Shown: positions 1-7,563, counted from the first letter of the stretch. The stretch: 64,000 nucleotides of DNA from DASQFQ01 sp963722815 (GCA_963722815.1 CAVROM010000011.1:62001-126000); one strand, 5' to 3'. Notes: generated from the sequence alone by a model not told the origin. Translations and numbers: made by a program.

Positions 1-454
1 AGTAGGCGAGCTCGATCACGTGGGACTGATCGGCGGGCAGCGTGTCCATCGCCGAGCGGATGCTGGCAGCCTCTTCGCGGCGCGCGACCTCGTTGTCGGT
101 GCGCTCGCCCGACTCGAGGCGCTCCTCGAGCCCCTCGTCACTGGCGCGGCGCTTGTCGTGCACCGACGAGCGGCGGAGCTGGTCGATCGCGCGGTGGTGG
201 ACGATCCCGAGCACCCACGTGCGGACCGAGCCGCGAGCGCGCTCGTAGCGGGCGCCGGAGCGCCAGATCGAGAGGAAGGCCTCCTGCACGACGTCCTCGG
301 CGACGTTGCCGCGGCCGACCATCCGGTAGGCGAGCGAGAAGGCGGCGCCGGAGTGGCGGTCATAGACCAGCTCGAACGCGCGCGGGTCGCCGCGCTGGAC
401 CAGCTGCATGAGGTCCTCGTCGGCGAGCGAGCGGAGGTCTGTCGATCCGGGCAT
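1..454 (-). CDS. ECF sigma-70 factor, 3' end beyond the window
   Basis: RNA polymerase sigma factor of the extracytoplasmic-function type; it would direct core polymerase to alternative promoters. The protein begins MPGSTDLRSLADEDLMQLV. Sigma region 2 follows (about residues 10-85, with AEDVVQEAFLSIW), then a linker and the start of region 4 (DTLPADQSHVIELAY), where the window ends. About 151 residues are visible of a usual 170-200. ATG at 454 is chosen because region 2 begins about 10 residues later, as is normal. It lies 37 bases downstream of a small membrane-protein gene that itself follows another sigma gene, so all three may form one regulatory unit read on the minus strand. No anti-sigma gene can be recognised. 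Confidence 0.85.
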   Translation of the reverse strand, partial: MPGSTDLRSLADEDLMQLVQRGDPRAFELVYDRHSGAAFSLAYRMVGRGNVAEDVVQEAFLSIWRSGARYERARGSVRTWVLGIVHHRAIDQLRRSSVHDKRRASDEGLEERLESGERTDNEVARREEAASIRSAMDTLPADQSHVIELAY

Positions 455-490
455 GTCGTTGAGGTCCTACGCCCGGGGACTCTGCGCGGA

Positions 491-853
491 TCAGTGCAGG
501 TCGTCGAGCAGCTTCCGCGCCTCGCGCCCGCCGTCGCGCAACGTGCGGAAGGCGAGCTCGGCGACGTTGCTGGACTGGGCGCGCCGGCGGTGGCGGTTGC
601 GCTGCGTGCGGAGCACGATCAGGCCGACGGCGGCGGCCGAGCCGACCACCGCGGCGGCGGCAGGGCGGCCGAGGCGGACCCAGTTCTTGGGGTCGCTGAG
701 CGTCGCGAGCTCCCACGACTCGAGCTCGTCGGCGGCCAGGTCGACCAGCGATCCGAGCGTCGTCTCGAGCCGCGCCTTCAGCTCGGCGGGCGGCTCCACC
801 GGCGCGAGCGCCTGGCGCAGCATGGTCTCGATGTCGATCGCGCGCTCGCTCAT
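491..853 (-). CDS. small single-pass membrane protein of unknown function, coupled to a sigma gene
   Basis: A 120-residue protein that I do not recognise by family. Residues 1-60 are acidic and helical. A hydrophobic Ala/Val/Gly/Leu segment at about 63-83 is followed at once by a strongly basic patch (RTQRNRHRRRAQ), which predicts one membrane helix with a cytoplasmic basic flank. The gene starts 4 bases after the stop of the ECF sigma gene upstream (858-1394), so translation is probably coupled. The context suggests an anti-sigma or sigma-associated membrane protein, but the HxxxCxxC zinc motif of ZAS anti-sigma factors is absent. The role is inference from position only. Confidence 0.6.
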   Translation of the reverse strand: MSERAIDIETMLRQALAPVEPPAELKARLETTLGSLVDLAADELESWELATLSDPKNWVRLGRPAAAAVVGSAAAVGLIVLRTQRNRHRRRAQSSNVAELAFRTLRDGGREARKLLDDLH

Positions 854-857
854 CCGC

Positions 858-1394
858 TCACCCGGTGGGTCCTTCGGCCTTCTGCACCAGCTCCTCCAGC
901 TGCTTGATGGCTCGGTGCAGCAACACCTTGGTGGCGCCGTCGGTGCGGCCCAGCGCCCGCGCGATCTCGCGGTTGTCCATCCCGAGCGCGAAGCGCATGA
1001 TCAGCGCCTCGCGGCGGTCGTCCGGCAGGTCCTGGACACAGTCGAGGATTCGCTTCAGGTCGTCGCGGTCCTCGACCAGCGCCTCGGTGGTGTGGGTGGC
1101 CGAGATCGTGCTGGCGTCGTCGATCGGCGTCTGCGGCTTGCGCGAGCGGTCGCGGTAGTAGTTGGCCGCCAGGTTGTGGGCGATCCGGATCAGCCACGGC
1201 CGCAGCGGCCGCCCCTCCGACTCGCGCTGCGCGCGCTCGAAGTGCCGGTAGGCCTGCAGGAACGTCTGCTCCGTGAGGTCCTCGGCGTCGTGGTGGTTGC
1301 CCACCCGGTAGTACGAGTACGAGTAGACGTCGCGCAGGTGCGCCTTGTAGAGGGCGGAGAACTCCTCGTCGAGGCGGGCCTTGTCCGGCGACAT
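858..1394 (-). CDS. ECF sigma-70 family RNA polymerase sigma factor
   Basis: A 178-residue alternative sigma factor. Region 2 spans about residues 8-80 (EEFSALYKAHLRDVYSYSYY, then DAEDLTEQTFLQAYRHF), including the core-binding and -10 recognition helices. Region 4 spans about 120-172 (DDRREALIMRFALG, then NREIARALGRTDGATKVLLH) and carries the -35 binding helix-turn-helix. The length is typical for an ECF factor without extra domains. The ATG start fits region 2. It is followed 4 bases later by a small membrane protein and then a second ECF factor. gpsA ends 10 bases upstream of its start on the same strand, so it may be co-transcribed with the phospholipid genes. Family certain; regulon unknown. 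Confidence 0.9.
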   Translation of the reverse strand: MSPDKARLDEEFSALYKAHLRDVYSYSYYRVGNHHDAEDLTEQTFLQAYRHFERAQRESEGRPLRPWLIRIAHNLAANYYRDRSRKPQTPIDDASTISATHTTEALVEDRDDLKRILDCVQDLPDDRREALIMRFALGMDNREIARALGRTDGATKVLLHRAIKQLEELVQKAEGPTG

Positions 1395-1404
1395 GCATCG
1401 CAGG

Positions 1405-2448
1405 CTACGCGGCGCGGACCTTCTGCGGGCGCTTCGGGGTCGGCCGCGGCGCGGTGAGCGACTCGGTCCACTCCGCGGCGTCGAGCTCGCCCTCGATCAC
1501 GCCGGCCAGCCCGCGCAGCGTCGGCGCGTCGACGCCGGCGGCCTGCACGCGCTCCGCGAGCAGCGGCACGCACGCGACGGCCTCGGCGGTCTGGCCGAGC
1601 GCGGAGTCGATGTCCTCGGCCGGCATGCCCTCGGCGAGCATCTCGCCGGCGCGGCGGTTGCGCGAGCCCTCGGCCATCACGGTCGCGACGAGATCGCCGG
1701 CGCCGGCGAGGCCGGCGAACGTCTCGGGCGCGGAGCCCTCGTGGCGGGCGAGCGCGTCGATCTCGGCGAACACCTTGCCGGCCGCCGCGCCGGCTGCGTT
1801 CGGCCCGGCGGTGGAGGCGGCCGCGGCGGCGAGGGCGGCGGCGTTCTTGGCGCAGCCGGCGAGCTCGACGCCGACGACGTCGCGCGTGTAGCCCGCGTCG
1901 AAGCCGGCGGCGGTCAGCGCCGTGGTGACCTGGCGGCCGAAGGCAGGGTCCTGCGAGCCGACGACGAGCGAGGCGCCGTCGCTCAGGGCGGCGGCGGCAT
2001 GGGCGGGGCCGGCGAGCGCGCCGACCGCCCACGCGTTGACGCGCTCCGCGACGAACGCGGACGCCAGCGTGCCGAGCGGCGGTACGAGGCCCTTCGACAT
2101 CACGAGCACGCCGGCGCGGCGCGGGATCGAGCCGCCGTGGGCGGCGACCGCGCTCGGCAGCCCGGCCGACGGCACGGCGAACGCGACGAGGTCATGGCGC
2201 GAGAGCTCGAGGTCGGCGGCGCGCATGACGTTGATCGACTCCGGCAGCTCGACGCCGGGCAGGTACTCGTCGTTGCGGCCGCTGGCGGTGACCTGGTTGG
2301 CCTGCTCGGCGGTGCGGCAGCCGAGGTCGACCTCGAGGCCGGCGCGGGCGAACATGACCGCGACCGCGGTGCCCCACGAGCCGGCGCCGATGACCGCGGC
2401 GCGGCGCAGCGGCGGCAGGCCGCCGAGCCACTCCCACTGGAGCATCAC
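1405..2448 (-). CDS. gpsA: NAD(P)-dependent glycerol-3-phosphate dehydrogenase, probably the C-terminal half of a PlsC-GpsA fusion
   Basis: Reduces dihydroxyacetone phosphate to sn-glycerol 3-phosphate, the backbone for phospholipids, in the cytoplasm. The Rossmann motif GAGSWGTAVA lies near residue 21. The C-terminal substrate domain shows GVELAGCAKNAAALAA and GLAGAGDLVATVMAEGSRNR, with the conserved Lys and the GDL(x)T segment. The 347 residues are close to the usual 330-340, with about 15 extra residues before the first strand (LQWEWLGGLPPLRR). The open frame continues upstream of the ATG without a stop (APSRTLATAVTDRIWPCV) and would join the PlsC frame if one base at about 2508 were removed. 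Start at 2448 is therefore provisional. Confidence 0.88.
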   Translation of the reverse strand: MMLQWEWLGGLPPLRRAAVIGAGSWGTAVAVMFARAGLEVDLGCRTAEQANQVTASGRNDEYLPGVELPESINVMRAADLELSRHDLVAFAVPSAGLPSAVAAHGGSIPRRAGVLVMSKGLVPPLGTLASAFVAERVNAWAVGALAGPAHAAAALSDGASLVVGSQDPAFGRQVTTALTAAGFDAGYTRDVVGVELAGCAKNAAALAAAAASTAGPNAAGAAAGKVFAEIDALARHEGSAPETFAGLAGAGDLVATVMAEGSRNRRAGEMLAEGMPAEDIDSALGQTAEAVACVPLLAERVQAAGVDAPTLRGLAGVIEGELDAAEWTESLTAPRPTPKRPQKVRAA

Positions 2449-3070
2449 GCAGGGCCAGATGCGGTCGGTGACGGCGGTGGCGAGCGTGCGCGAGGGTGCC
2501 TGCGACCTGCGGGAAGGTGAGCGCGCGGCCGACGCGGACGCGGACCTTGTGCGGGCGGATGCGCCAGCCCTTGCGGACGGCCTCGGTGCCGATGATGGCG
2601 ACGGGGACGACGGGGGCGCCCGACTCGAGCGCGAGGCGGCCGACGCCGCGGCGCGGGCGGCCGAGCGCGCCGGGGCGGATGCGCGTGCCCTCGGGGAAGA
2701 TCAGCACGGCGTCGCCGCGGGCGAGGATCTCCTTCGCGGTCTCGATCATGTCGGTGTCGCTCTGACCGCGGCGGACCGGGAAGGCGCCGAGGTTGTTCAG
2801 CAGCCAGCCGGTGAAGCGGTTGCGGAACAGCTCCTCCTTGGCGACGTAGTAGAGCGGGCGCCGCGCGAGCGTGGCGATGATGAACGGGTCGAGGAACGAG
2901 CGGTGGTTCGAGGCGAGGATCACCGGGCCGTCGGGGATGTGCTCACGGCCGATCCGCGACAGCCGGAAGTAGAGGTGGAAGAACGGCTGCAGGACGCCGC
3001 GGACGATCCAGTAGATGAGGGGATTGACGCCCTTCTGGCGGGCCCGGGCGTGCAAAGACGCGTGCACCAT
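2192..3070 (-). CDS. plsC: 1-acyl-sn-glycerol-3-phosphate acyltransferase; frame leaves the homology near 2508
   Basis: Transfers an acyl chain to lysophosphatidic acid to make phosphatidic acid at the membrane. The catalytic motif is NHRSFLDP (His-x4-Asp) and the substrate motif is FPEGTRIRPG; PVVPVAIIGTE is the third family block. These occupy roughly residues 45-190 and the N-terminus has a hydrophobic stretch (NPLIYWIVRGVLQPFFHLYF). After VGRALTFPQVA (about residue 188) the ORF becomes an Arg/His/Pro-rich out-of-frame tail overlapping gpsA by 257 bases. The likely true continuation is the gpsA frame, giving a bifunctional enzyme that supplies glycerol-3-phosphate and acylates its product. 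A natural split gene, a pseudogene or a sequencing error are all possible. Confidence 0.85.
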   Translation of the reverse strand: MVHASLHARARQKGVNPLIYWIVRGVLQPFFHLYFRLSRIGREHIPDGPVILASNHRSFLDPFIIATLARRPLYYVAKEELFRNRFTGWLLNNLGAFPVRRGQSDTDMIETAKEILARGDAVLIFPEGTRIRPGALGRPRRGVGRLALESGAPVVPVAIIGTEAVRKGWRIRPHKVRVRVGRALTFPQVAGTLAHARHRRHRPHLALRDAPVGVARRPAAAAPRRGHRRRLVGHRGRGHVRPRRPRGRPRLPHRRAGQPGHRQRPQRRVPARRRAAGVDQRHARRRPRALAP

Positions 3071-3115
3071 GACGAGGGTTACCCGCGGAGCTGCGGCTCG
3101 TTACAGTTGTCGCGG

Positions 3116-3652
3116 ATGGCGCTCAACCGAACCCGCACCCTCCGCGGCGCCCTCGCGGGCGTGGCGGGTATCGCGGTGTGGACGGCGCAGCAGCCGCTCG
3201 ACAAGCGCGTCTTCGGCGTCGACTACGACGACGTCGAGCTGCTCGGCAAGTTCGTCACGCGCGAGCCGGCCTGGCTCCCGATCGGGATGGCCATGCACGT
3301 CTTCAACGGCGCGGCGTTCGGCGCGATCTACGCGAACCTCGCCCCGAGCCTGCCCGGCCCGCGACCTGCGCGCGGCGTCATGCTCGGGCTCGCCGAGCAC
3401 CTCGCGACGTGGCCGGCGACGCTCCTGCTCGAGCGCTTCCACCCCGCGGCCGGCGACCTGCCGGAGCTGTGGGGCAACCCGCGCGCGTTCGCGCAGGCGA
3501 CGTGGCGGCACGCGCTCTTCGGCTTCGTCCTCGGCGAGGTCGAGCGGCGCCTCAACCCGCCCGCAGACGCCCCGGCCCCGATCGACGACGCCGCCGTCGC
3601 CTCCAACGGCCACGGCTCCCCCGAGCACCTCGTCGCCGCCGTCGGGCCCTGA
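3116..3652 (+). CDS. hypothetical integral membrane protein
   Basis: A 178-residue protein without a family I can name. The start ATG at 3116 gives MALNRTRTLRGALAGVAGIA, with a small hydrophobic segment at once. Further amphipathic or hydrophobic stretches occur around AWLPIGMAMHVFNGAAFGAI, VMLGLAEHLATWPATLLL and TWRHALFGFVLGEVE, so three to four membrane-associated helices are likely. The C-terminus is a Pro/Ala-rich hydrophilic tail. It is divergent from plsC (46-base gap), and its stop TGA overlaps the CTG that begins the epimerase gene, which implies co-translation. Role unknown; a link to envelope sugar or lipid metabolism is only a guess from its neighbours. Confidence 0.65.
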   Translation: MALNRTRTLRGALAGVAGIAVWTAQQPLDKRVFGVDYDDVELLGKFVTREPAWLPIGMAMHVFNGAAFGAIYANLAPSLPGPRPARGVMLGLAEHLATWPATLLLERFHPAAGDLPELWGNPRAFAQATWRHALFGFVLGEVERRLNPPADAPAPIDDAAVASNGHGSPEHLVAAVGP

Positions 3653-4587
3653 GCCGCGTCCTCATCACCGGCGCGTCGGGCTTCGCCGGCGGCCATCTCG
3701 CCGCCCTCTGCGGGGCGGAACGCGACGACGTCGTCGACCTCTCGCGCAGCAGCGGGCTGGGCGTCGACCTGCTCGACGCGGAGCTCGTGCGCGCGGCCGT
3801 CCGCGACGCCGAGCCGGAGGCCGTCTACCACCTGGCCGCGCGGGCGCATGTCGGCGAGTCGTGGCGGGAGCCGGAGGCGTACCTGCGCGACAACCTGGCG
3901 ATGACGCTCCACCTGCTCGAGGCGGTGCGCGCGGAGGCGCCCGAGGCGGCGGTCGTGGTGGTCGGCTCGTCCGAGCTCTACGGACCGCCGGCGACGTTGC
4001 CGGTCGACGAGTCGGCGCCGCTGCGGCCGCAGAACCCGTACGCGGTCTCGAAGGCGAGCGCCGACCTGCTGGCCGGGTTCTACGCCGACGCGCACGGGCT
4101 GCGGATCATCCGCGCGCGGGCGTTCAACCACTCCGGGCCGGGGCAGGAGCCGATCTACGCGATCGCGTCGTTCGCGCGCCAGCTCGCTGCCGGGCTGGAG
4201 GCGGGCGAGGATCCGGTGCGGGTCGTCACCGGCAACCCCGCCGCACGGCGCGACTACACCGACGTGCGCGACGTCGTGCGCGCGTACCGGTCGCTTGCGG
4301 CGGGGGCGTCACCGGGCATCTACAACGTCTGCTCCGGGCGGCCGGCGTCGGCGGCCGAGCTGGTGGAGGCGCTCGGCCGGGTGGCGGGCGTCGGCGTCTC
4401 GCACGAGGTCGACCCGAAGCTGCGGCGCGCGCACGAGGTGATGGAGGTGCGCGGCTGCTACGAACGGCTGCACGGCGCGACCGGCTGGGAGCCCGAGATC
4501 GCGCTCGAGCAGACGCTGGCGGACACCGTCGCGTGGTGGCGCGAGGAGATCCGCGCGGGTCGCGCGGGCGCGCGCGTGCACGAGTGA
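3649..4587 (+). CDS. NAD-dependent sugar epimerase/dehydratase (GDP-mannose dehydratase/reductase-like)
   Basis: An extended short-chain dehydrogenase acting on a nucleotide sugar, probably for surface polysaccharide. The cofactor motif GASGFAGG is at residues 7-14, the catalytic triad is Ser/Thr plus YAVSK (in NPYAVSKASADLL), and RDYTDVRDVVRAY is the typical nucleotide-sugar block. The 312 residues match the family of GDP-6-deoxy-mannose reductases; substrate uncertain. The reading frame has no ATG, GTG or TTG between the upstream gene and the Rossmann motif. The first residues LSRVLITGASGF match a normal N-terminus if CTG at 3649 initiates, overlapping the previous TGA as CTGA. Confidence 0.82.
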   Translation: MSRVLITGASGFAGGHLAALCGAERDDVVDLSRSSGLGVDLLDAELVRAAVRDAEPEAVYHLAARAHVGESWREPEAYLRDNLAMTLHLLEAVRAEAPEAAVVVVGSSELYGPPATLPVDESAPLRPQNPYAVSKASADLLAGFYADAHGLRIIRARAFNHSGPGQEPIYAIASFARQLAAGLEAGEDPVRVVTGNPAARRDYTDVRDVVRAYRSLAAGASPGIYNVCSGRPASAAELVEALGRVAGVGVSHEVDPKLRRAHEVMEVRGCYERLHGATGWEPEIALEQTLADTVAWWREEIRAGRAGARVHE

Positions 4588-4684
4588 TCGCGCGGGCGTG
4601 GTCACTCGCGCCGGAATCCCTGAGCGGACCCGGCAGCGCTTCCAACACGCGTCCACGTCCGTTTGGTCAGGGAACCTACGTGGC

Positions 4685-5098
4685 ATGATCGTCCCTGGAA
4701 TGCTCGAACTCCTGCGCGAACGCCCGAATTGGCTGGGCGCGCTCTCGGTAGCACTCACGCGCCCGCCGGGCATGCCCGAGCGCCGTACCGGCGAGGATCC
4801 GTGGTCCACGACCGCTGCGCTCACCCGCCCGCGGCGGATCACCGACGACCTCGCGTGGCTGCGCCAGGCGATGGAGGACCCGGGGGTCCACGGCCTGCGG
4901 CCGATCCCGCGCCGCAACGGGCTCGCCGCCTGGGCGCCGGACGACTCCGCCCGCGAGCGCCTCGTGCGACTGCGCGAGCGCCACGTGCTCGAGGCCGCCG
5001 GCTTCGAGCTCACCGACGTGGCGGAGCCGGTGCGCGTCACCCCGCCGCGCTTCGAGCGCCAGCCGGCCGAGGCGCCGGCCGCGACTCCGCGCCCCTAG
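4685..5098 (+). CDS. hypothetical protein
   Basis: A 137-residue protein I do not recognise. It starts MIVPGMLELLRERPNWLGAL and is rich in Arg, Pro, Glu and Leu. The middle (RRITDDLAWLRQAMEDPGVH) and the segment SARERLVRLRERHVLEAAGF look like amphipathic helices, and the end is Pro/Ala-rich and disordered. Starts at 4598, 4685 and 4700 are all possible; 4685 is a compromise that avoids a weakly coding leader. The stop TAG overlaps the stop of the convergent GFA gene within one CTAG. Coding potential rests on length, third-position GC and fit with the neighbour's end. Confidence 0.5.
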   Translation: MIVPGMLELLRERPNWLGALSVALTRPPGMPERRTGEDPWSTTAALTRPRRITDDLAWLRQAMEDPGVHGLRPIPRRNGLAAWAPDDSARERLVRLRERHVLEAAGFELTDVAEPVRVTPPRFERQPAEAPAATPRP

Positions 5099-5511
5099 CG
5101 GGGGCGGCCTTCCTCGTAGCGCTCGAGCCCGTCGTCTGGGATCGGCTCCCACGACGCGGCGTAGGCGACGAACGTGCGCCAGCTCGGCCGCACGCCGGGG
5201 TCGCCGTCGAACGCCGACATCCGGATGCTCATCTGGCTCTGGTCCTCGCTGCGGCTGAACAGGTGCGAGCCGCACTCGGAGCAGAAGCACTTCTCGAAGC
5301 CGCCGCCGGGAGGCAGCCACCCCTTCACCAGCTGCTCGCCCTCGAGCAGCCGGAACGTGCCGGCGTCGATCCGCGCCTGCGCCGAGCTCGCCGACCCGGT
5401 CCGCTTCTGGCAGCGCGTGCAGTGGCAGTACCCGGCGGCCTCGGCGGGGCGCGTGAGCTCGAAGCGCACGCCGCCGCACAGGCAGCCGCCGGTGGTGGAA
5501 GACTCGGTCAT
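5095..5511 (-). CDS. GFA family protein (glutathione-dependent formaldehyde-activating/CENP-V fold)
   Basis: A 138-residue zinc protein of the GFA/CENP-V superfamily (Mss4-like fold). The metal ligands are visible: GGCLCGGVRFE near residue 10, CHCTRCQKRTGS near 29-40, and CFCSECGSHLF near 74-84. Length and cysteine spacing are standard. The best-known member was named as a glutathione S-(hydroxymethyl) synthase, but most members have no proven substrate and the reaction here is unknown. It stands alone on the minus strand and ends tail-to-tail with the preceding gene. Family call secure, function not. Confidence 0.88.
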   Translation of the reverse strand: MTESSTTGGCLCGGVRFELTRPAEAAGYCHCTRCQKRTGSASSAQARIDAGTFRLLEGEQLVKGWLPPGGGFEKCFCSECGSHLFSRSEDQSQMSIRMSAFDGDPGVRPSWRTFVAYAASWEPIPDDGLERYEEGRPR

Positions 5512-5582
5512 GGGGCGGATTCTGCACCCTGCGGCCTACCGGGTGGCTCAGGGCCCTCAGCAGCAACCAGCGGTACGACCTG

Positions 5583-5879
5583 GTGCTCGACCTCGGCACG
5601 GAGTTCCTGCGCGTACAGTGCAAGACCGGCAGGCTGCGTAGGGGCGCAATCCTGTTCAGCACCCGAAGCTGCCGCTCCAATCGCAGCGGGACCTACGTGC
5701 GTTCCTACACCGACGAGGCGGACGTGTTCGTCATCCACTGCCCCGGCACGGACCGCATCTATGCTGTGCCGGTCGGCGAGTCCGAGGTGCTCACGGAGGC
5801 GAGCTTGCGGGTGACTCCGCCCGCCAACGGCCAGGCGAAGGGCATCCGCTGGGCGGCCGACCACGAGCTGCCCACTTAG
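5583..5879 (+). CDS. truncated PD-(D/E)XK nuclease-like protein (group I intron-associated endonuclease family)
   Basis: Ninety-eight residues resembling the C-terminal two thirds of the small PD-(D/E)XK endonuclease family first described from group I introns. The core RYDLVLDLGTEFLRVQCKTG holds the Asp and the QxK catalytic strand; RRGAILFSTRS and DVFVIHCPGTDRIYAVPV follow the family pattern. GTG 5583 falls inside this core. The open frame runs back to about 5515 without a usual start codon, and the N-terminal helix of full-length members is missing. The protein is therefore probably a remnant. Its stop TAG lies inside the 5' acceptor strand of tRNA-Thr, so the gene overlaps the tRNA by 10 bases. 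Confidence 0.6.
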   Translation: MLDLGTEFLRVQCKTGRLRRGAILFSTRSCRSNRSGTYVRSYTDEADVFVIHCPGTDRIYAVPVGESEVLTEASLRVTPPANGQAKGIRWAADHELPT

Positions 5880-5942
5880 CTCAACTGGTCGAGCACTTCA
5901 CTTGTAATGAAGGGGATCTCGGTTCGAATCCGAGGGTGGGCG
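5870..5942 (+). tRNA. tRNA-Thr (anticodon UGU)
   Basis: A 73-base cloverleaf can be drawn by hand: acceptor GCCCACT pairs with GGTGGGC (one G-U pair), D stem GCTC/GAGC, anticodon stem CTTCA/TGAAG with loop CTTGTAA (anticodon TGT), T arm CTCGG-TTCGAAT-CCGAG, discriminator G. It is uninterrupted, so no intron is present. CCA is not encoded. The 5' end overlaps the stop of the PD-(D/E)XK remnant. Confidence 0.93.
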
Positions 5943-6009
5943 TGGGTCCTTCGCCTCAACTCTGGGCCTGGGTCTTTCGGGCTGTGGTTGACCGTGCTTC
6001 CCTTCGGCC

Positions 6010-7020
6010 ATGTCTTCTCGCCGAACGCTGGTCGCCGCTCTCCTCGTGATGGGGATCGTGCCCGCCACCGCCAACGCCACTCCGACCGTCACCGCCACCG
6101 GCGACGCCGGCACCCCCATCACGCTGAACCCGAGCGCTCCGACCGGGATCCGGCAGATGGACGTCAGCGTCACCGTCGCCGTGCCGTCGGCTGACACGAA
6201 CTTCTTCCAGGCGCAGGTGCTCGACGGCGGCGGCGGGCCCGCGACGCCGTTGAGCTCCTGCTTCGACCGCGGCAGCACCGCGAGCCTCAAGGGCTCGCCG
6301 TCGTACCACGGCAACGGCACGTACACCGTGCTGGTCAGGTACGCGAGCAACGCGAGCTGCAGCGCGGTCACGCGCGAGACCCGCTTCCAGTACGCGGTCA
6401 GCGCCGGCTCGGCCGTCACGCCGCCTCCCGGCAAGCTGCTGACGCGCAAGCCCAACTCGTTCGTCGTCACGACGTTCCCGCTCGGCGTGACGCTGAACCC
6501 GGGCGCGATCTCGTACGAGATCCGCTACGCGCGCAACGGCGTCGTGCAGCCCGACGGCTCGCTCGGCGGGACGCCCAAGTCGGCGTTCGTCGACACGACC
6601 AACGGGCTGGCCAACTTCAGCTTCGACAAGCCCGGCCGCTACGTGATCGTCGCGCGTGCGGGGCGCGACGGCTTCTTCTCGGGCTGGAGCGCGCCGACGG
6701 TCGTCAACGCGATCGCGCCGTTCGACCTCGCCAGCGTCAAGTTCCCCGACCACAAGGGCCCGAGCTACAAGCTGAAGGCCCAGATCCGCGAACACTCCGC
6801 GCGCGGCAAGGTCACGATCTACCTCGCCAAGGGCAAGAAGAAGGGCAAGTTCCACAAGCTCGGCAAGGCCAGGATCAGCAAGAAGGGGCGCTTCACGAAG
6901 CGCTTCACGGTCCGCCACACCGGCACCTACCGGCTGCGCTACATCTACAGGGGCAACAGCACGGTGGCGGCCGGTCGCGTGACCGAGCGCATCACGATCA
7001 CCAAGCGCTTCTTCTTCTAG
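6010..7020 (+). CDS. secreted Ig-like beta-sandwich protein
   Basis: A 336-residue exported protein. Residues 1-23 (MSSRRTLVAALLVMGIVPAT, then ANA) form a Sec signal peptide with AxA cleavage. The mature part is rich in Thr, Ser, Gly and Val and reads as tandem beta domains. The last about 100 residues (KGPSYKLKAQIREHSARGKV, later RFTKRFTVRHTGTYRLRYIY) resemble bacterial Ig-like repeats common in cell-surface proteins of these actinobacteria, with Lys-rich turns. No enzyme motif, LPxTG or membrane anchor was seen, so a released or wall-associated protein is likely. It begins 67 bases after the tRNA; a promoter in that gap could not be assigned. Confidence 0.8.
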   Translation: MSSRRTLVAALLVMGIVPATANATPTVTATGDAGTPITLNPSAPTGIRQMDVSVTVAVPSADTNFFQAQVLDGGGGPATPLSSCFDRGSTASLKGSPSYHGNGTYTVLVRYASNASCSAVTRETRFQYAVSAGSAVTPPPGKLLTRKPNSFVVTTFPLGVTLNPGAISYEIRYARNGVVQPDGSLGGTPKSAFVDTTNGLANFSFDKPGRYVIVARAGRDGFFSGWSAPTVVNAIAPFDLASVKFPDHKGPSYKLKAQIREHSARGKVTIYLAKGKKKGKFHKLGKARISKKGRFTKRFTVRHTGTYRLRYIYRGNSTVAAGRVTERITITKRFFF

Positions 7021-7026
7021 GCCGTT

Positions 7027-7563
7027 CTAGCTCTCGCTGCCCGGCTCCGGAGTCGGGGTCGTCTCGGGCCCCGGCTTCAGCACCCGCCGCCACTGCACGA
7101 TCTTGTGGCGGCGGATGAGGAACGCGGTGTATGCCTCGTTGCCGACGCCAGTGCCGCACTTGCCGCGGCCCGGGCGCTCGGTCAGCACGAGCGTGGCGAT
7201 GACGTAGGCGCCGGTGTCGATCGCCTCCTTGAACGTCGCGCCGCACGGCAGCGTGCGGTTGAAGAAGCGGACCTGCTTGCGCTTGGTCAGCCGGTAGGCC
7301 GGCCCGCCGTTGGAGATCAGGGCGGGGAGCGAGAAGTAGTCCGTGGCGGCGTCGACGTGGCCGTGGCGCAGCGCGTCCGTCCAGCCCCGGATCACGGCGA
7401 TGTCTGCCTGCGCGGCCGGCTTGCGCTTCGGCACGGCCGACTGGCCCGCGGGCGACTGCTTCGCGGGCGGCGGCGTCTTGGCGTCCTTGTTGCCCGAGCC
7501 GCAGGCGCTCAGGAGGAGGGCGAGTCCGGCGAGCAGGCACGTCCACCGGCGCATGCTGGGCAT
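7027..7563 (-). CDS. hypothetical lipoprotein
   Basis: A 178-residue predicted lipoprotein: MPSMRRWTCLLAGLALLLSA is a signal peptide ending in the lipobox LSAC, then Gly/Ser and a Pro/Lys-rich spacer (KTPPPAKQSPAGQ). The remainder, from about residue 55, is a globular alpha/beta domain with AVIRGWTDALRHGHVDAATD, similar in layout to small NTF2-like folds; that similarity is weak. A second ATG at 7554 would also keep the signal. The C-terminus is Pro/Glu/Thr-rich. It is convergent with the Ig-like secreted protein. The sequence gives no reaction. Confidence 0.75.
   Translation of the reverse strand: MPSMRRWTCLLAGLALLLSACGSGNKDAKTPPPAKQSPAGQSAVPKRKPAAQADIAVIRGWTDALRHGHVDAATDYFSLPALISNGGPAYRLTKRKQVRFFNRTLPCGATFKEAIDTGAYVIATLVLTERPGRGKCGTGVGNEAYTAFLIRRHKIVQWRRVLKPGPETTPTPEPGSES

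Noticed and set aside
5870..5942. Group I intron interrupting tRNA-Thr
   Set aside because: The tRNA folds as a contiguous 73-base cloverleaf without an insertion.
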